NCBI GenBank assembly: GCA_001800315.1
Contig: MGVE01000006.1
Location: 1 to 64,000 of the forward strand
Direction: 5' to 3'
Length of the DNA: 64,000 nt
Source of the DNA: Elusimicrobia bacterium RIFOXYA2_FULL_47_53
Lineage (GTDB): Bacteria; Elusimicrobiota; Endomicrobiia; Endomicrobiales; XYA2-FULL-47-53
A model generated the notes under the pieces. That model did not search any database. It saw only the letters and a program-made list of their open reading frames with translations, and was not told the origin of the DNA. Each line of letters starts with the position of its first letter. The first letter of the stretch is position 1. Positions 63,165 to 64,000 of this stretch are shown here, piece after piece. The position numbers and the translations under genes were made by a program.

Positions 63165-64000
63165 ATAACTTTAAACTAAAACCCGCGCATATAATTCTTC
63201 TGGCGACCCTGGTCCTGGCCACGGCAGCCATTTTTCTTTCCTGGAGAAGCCCCCTCTCAAAAGCCATAAGGAACGGGGAGCGCATAAACGGCGTAATCAT
63301 AGGCACCGACTGGGTGGATTACGCGCGCCATTCGGATACGCTGATCTTCGTGAGCTATGACCCGTCAAAAAGATTTTTGGATGTAATCTCCATACCAAGA
63401 GACACGCATTTCAGCCCGGCCGGATACAATTTTCAGAAAATCAACGAAGTTTACGCGTACCATTACAGGACTAAAAAAAGCGACAAGGCCGCCTGCCACG
63501 AAGTTATGCTGGCGGTTGAACAGCTTTTCCAGGACAAAGCGGCAATTCCCTATTTTGTGAGGGTGGACTACTCAAGCTTTAAAAAATTCATAGACCTTGT
63601 GGGCGGCGTTGACCTGGATGTGGAAGAGCCCATGAACTATGACGATTCGTGGGGCAAACTGCACATTCATTTTGAACCCGGCCCGCAGCACATGAACGGC
63701 CAGAAAGCTTTGGAATATGTCCGTTACCGCGGCGCGGCCGGCGACATAGGCAGGGTTTACCGTCAGCAGAGATTTATGAAAGCCGTGGTTTCAAGATTCA
63801 AGAACCCGTACAACCTTTTCAAATTGCCAAAAATAACGGCGGTGCTCGCAAAAGAAATTGACACAAATGTCTCGCTCTGGGATATTTTTTCCGGCCTTAT
63901 TGAGCTGAAGGACCTTAAGGTCCGCAATATACGCTTCGCCCAGCTTCCGGGCGCCCCCAAAAGAAACTACTGGGAAGTTGATATTGAAAACTCGGCCGGA
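63161..64000 (+). CDS. LytR-CpsA-Psr (LCP) family phosphotransferase, cut by the window end
   Basis: The first 280 residues are visible and the frame is open at 64000. An N-terminal transmembrane helix (about residues 9-27) precedes the LCP domain: NGVIIGTDWVDYARHSDTLIF near 45-65, VISIPRDTHF near 80-89 with the conserved Arg-Asp, FKKFIDLVGGVDLDVEEPM near 140-160, and YVRYRGAAGDIGRVYRQQRF near 190-210. LCP enzymes attach polyprenyl-linked polymers to the wall or envelope. In a Gram-negative the acceptor is uncertain. Confidence 0.92.
   Translation, partial: MNNFKLKPAHIILLATLVLATAAIFLSWRSPLSKAIRNGERINGVIIGTDWVDYARHSDTLIFVSYDPSKRFLDVISIPRDTHFSPAGYNFQKINEVYAYHYRTKKSDKAACHEVMLAVEQLFQDKAAIPYFVRVDYSSFKKFIDLVGGVDLDVEEPMNYDDSWGKLHIHFEPGPQHMNGQKALEYVRYRGAAGDIGRVYRQQRFMKAVVSRFKNPYNLFKLPKITAVLAKEIDTNVSLWDIFSGLIELKDLKVRNIRFAQLPGAPKRNYWEVDIENSAG

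Overview
The window is about 64 kb of densely packed bacterial chromosome with few intergenic gaps. It suggests a Gram-negative anaerobe. Envelope signs are a TonB-dependent receptor whose barrel ends in Phe, a PorV-like barrel protein and a complete Bat operon. Anaerobic signs are a ferredoxin-dependent 2-ketoisovalerate-type oxidoreductase, an Nfn/GltA-type flavoprotein pair, FeoB and a bacteriohemerythrin. Together with GlyQ/GlyS, a PorV/FlgD-Ig surface pair and the local gene orders, Elusimicrobiota or a neighbouring phylum fits best. That placement is inference from gene content and was not computed.

Layout. 0-2.5 kb: rpmG, tRNA-Trp, secE, nusG, rplK, rplA; the usual rplJ-rplL do not follow. 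2.5-8.5 kb: a membrane protein, comEC, nadK, a NYN-domain nuclease with its own regulated leader, recN. 8.5-13.6 kb: a four-subunit 2-oxoacid:ferredoxin oxidoreductase, a GNAT, an MBL-fold hydrolase, a short PII-like protein and a membrane protein. 13.6-24.3 kb, minus strand: aspS, phoH, 7TM-HD phosphodiesterase, ybeY, two CNNM/CorC proteins, recO, glyQ, glyS. 24.5-30.3 kb, minus: a giant secreted protein and a PorV-like partner, with a clear promoter and terminator. 30.5-33.8 kb: an accessory patch with a REP-associated transposase between mirrored palindromes, an AT-rich methyltransferase, a tail-fibre-like secreted protein, and a RusA-like resolvase between 31-bp direct repeats. 33.8-36.4 kb, minus: feoB and a DtxR regulator. 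36.5-45.9 kb, plus: HNH nuclease, TonB receptor, TrpB2, an Nfn-like pair, CDF and ZIP metal transporters, cysE, bacteriohemerythrin. 46.8-53 kb: clpB under a CIRCE operator, a 31-residue basic protein on the minus strand, aconitase, proA. 53.1-61.7 kb: moxR, DUF58 and the Bat genes. 62-64 kb: nadD, yqeK and an LCP-family gene cut by the window end.

What stands out. Several genes appear to lack a normal start codon or leader (comEC, a CDF transporter, feoB and the divergent HNH gene). The NYN nuclease sits behind a promoter with paired direct repeats and a terminator-like hairpin. Several families of palindromic dispersed repeats fill intergenic gaps, and one lies in frame inside the batD reading frame. 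A tiny arginine/lysine-rich protein, too short for usual gene finding, has its own promoter, strong ribosome-binding site and terminator. No CRISPR array, prophage or recognised defence island was seen.
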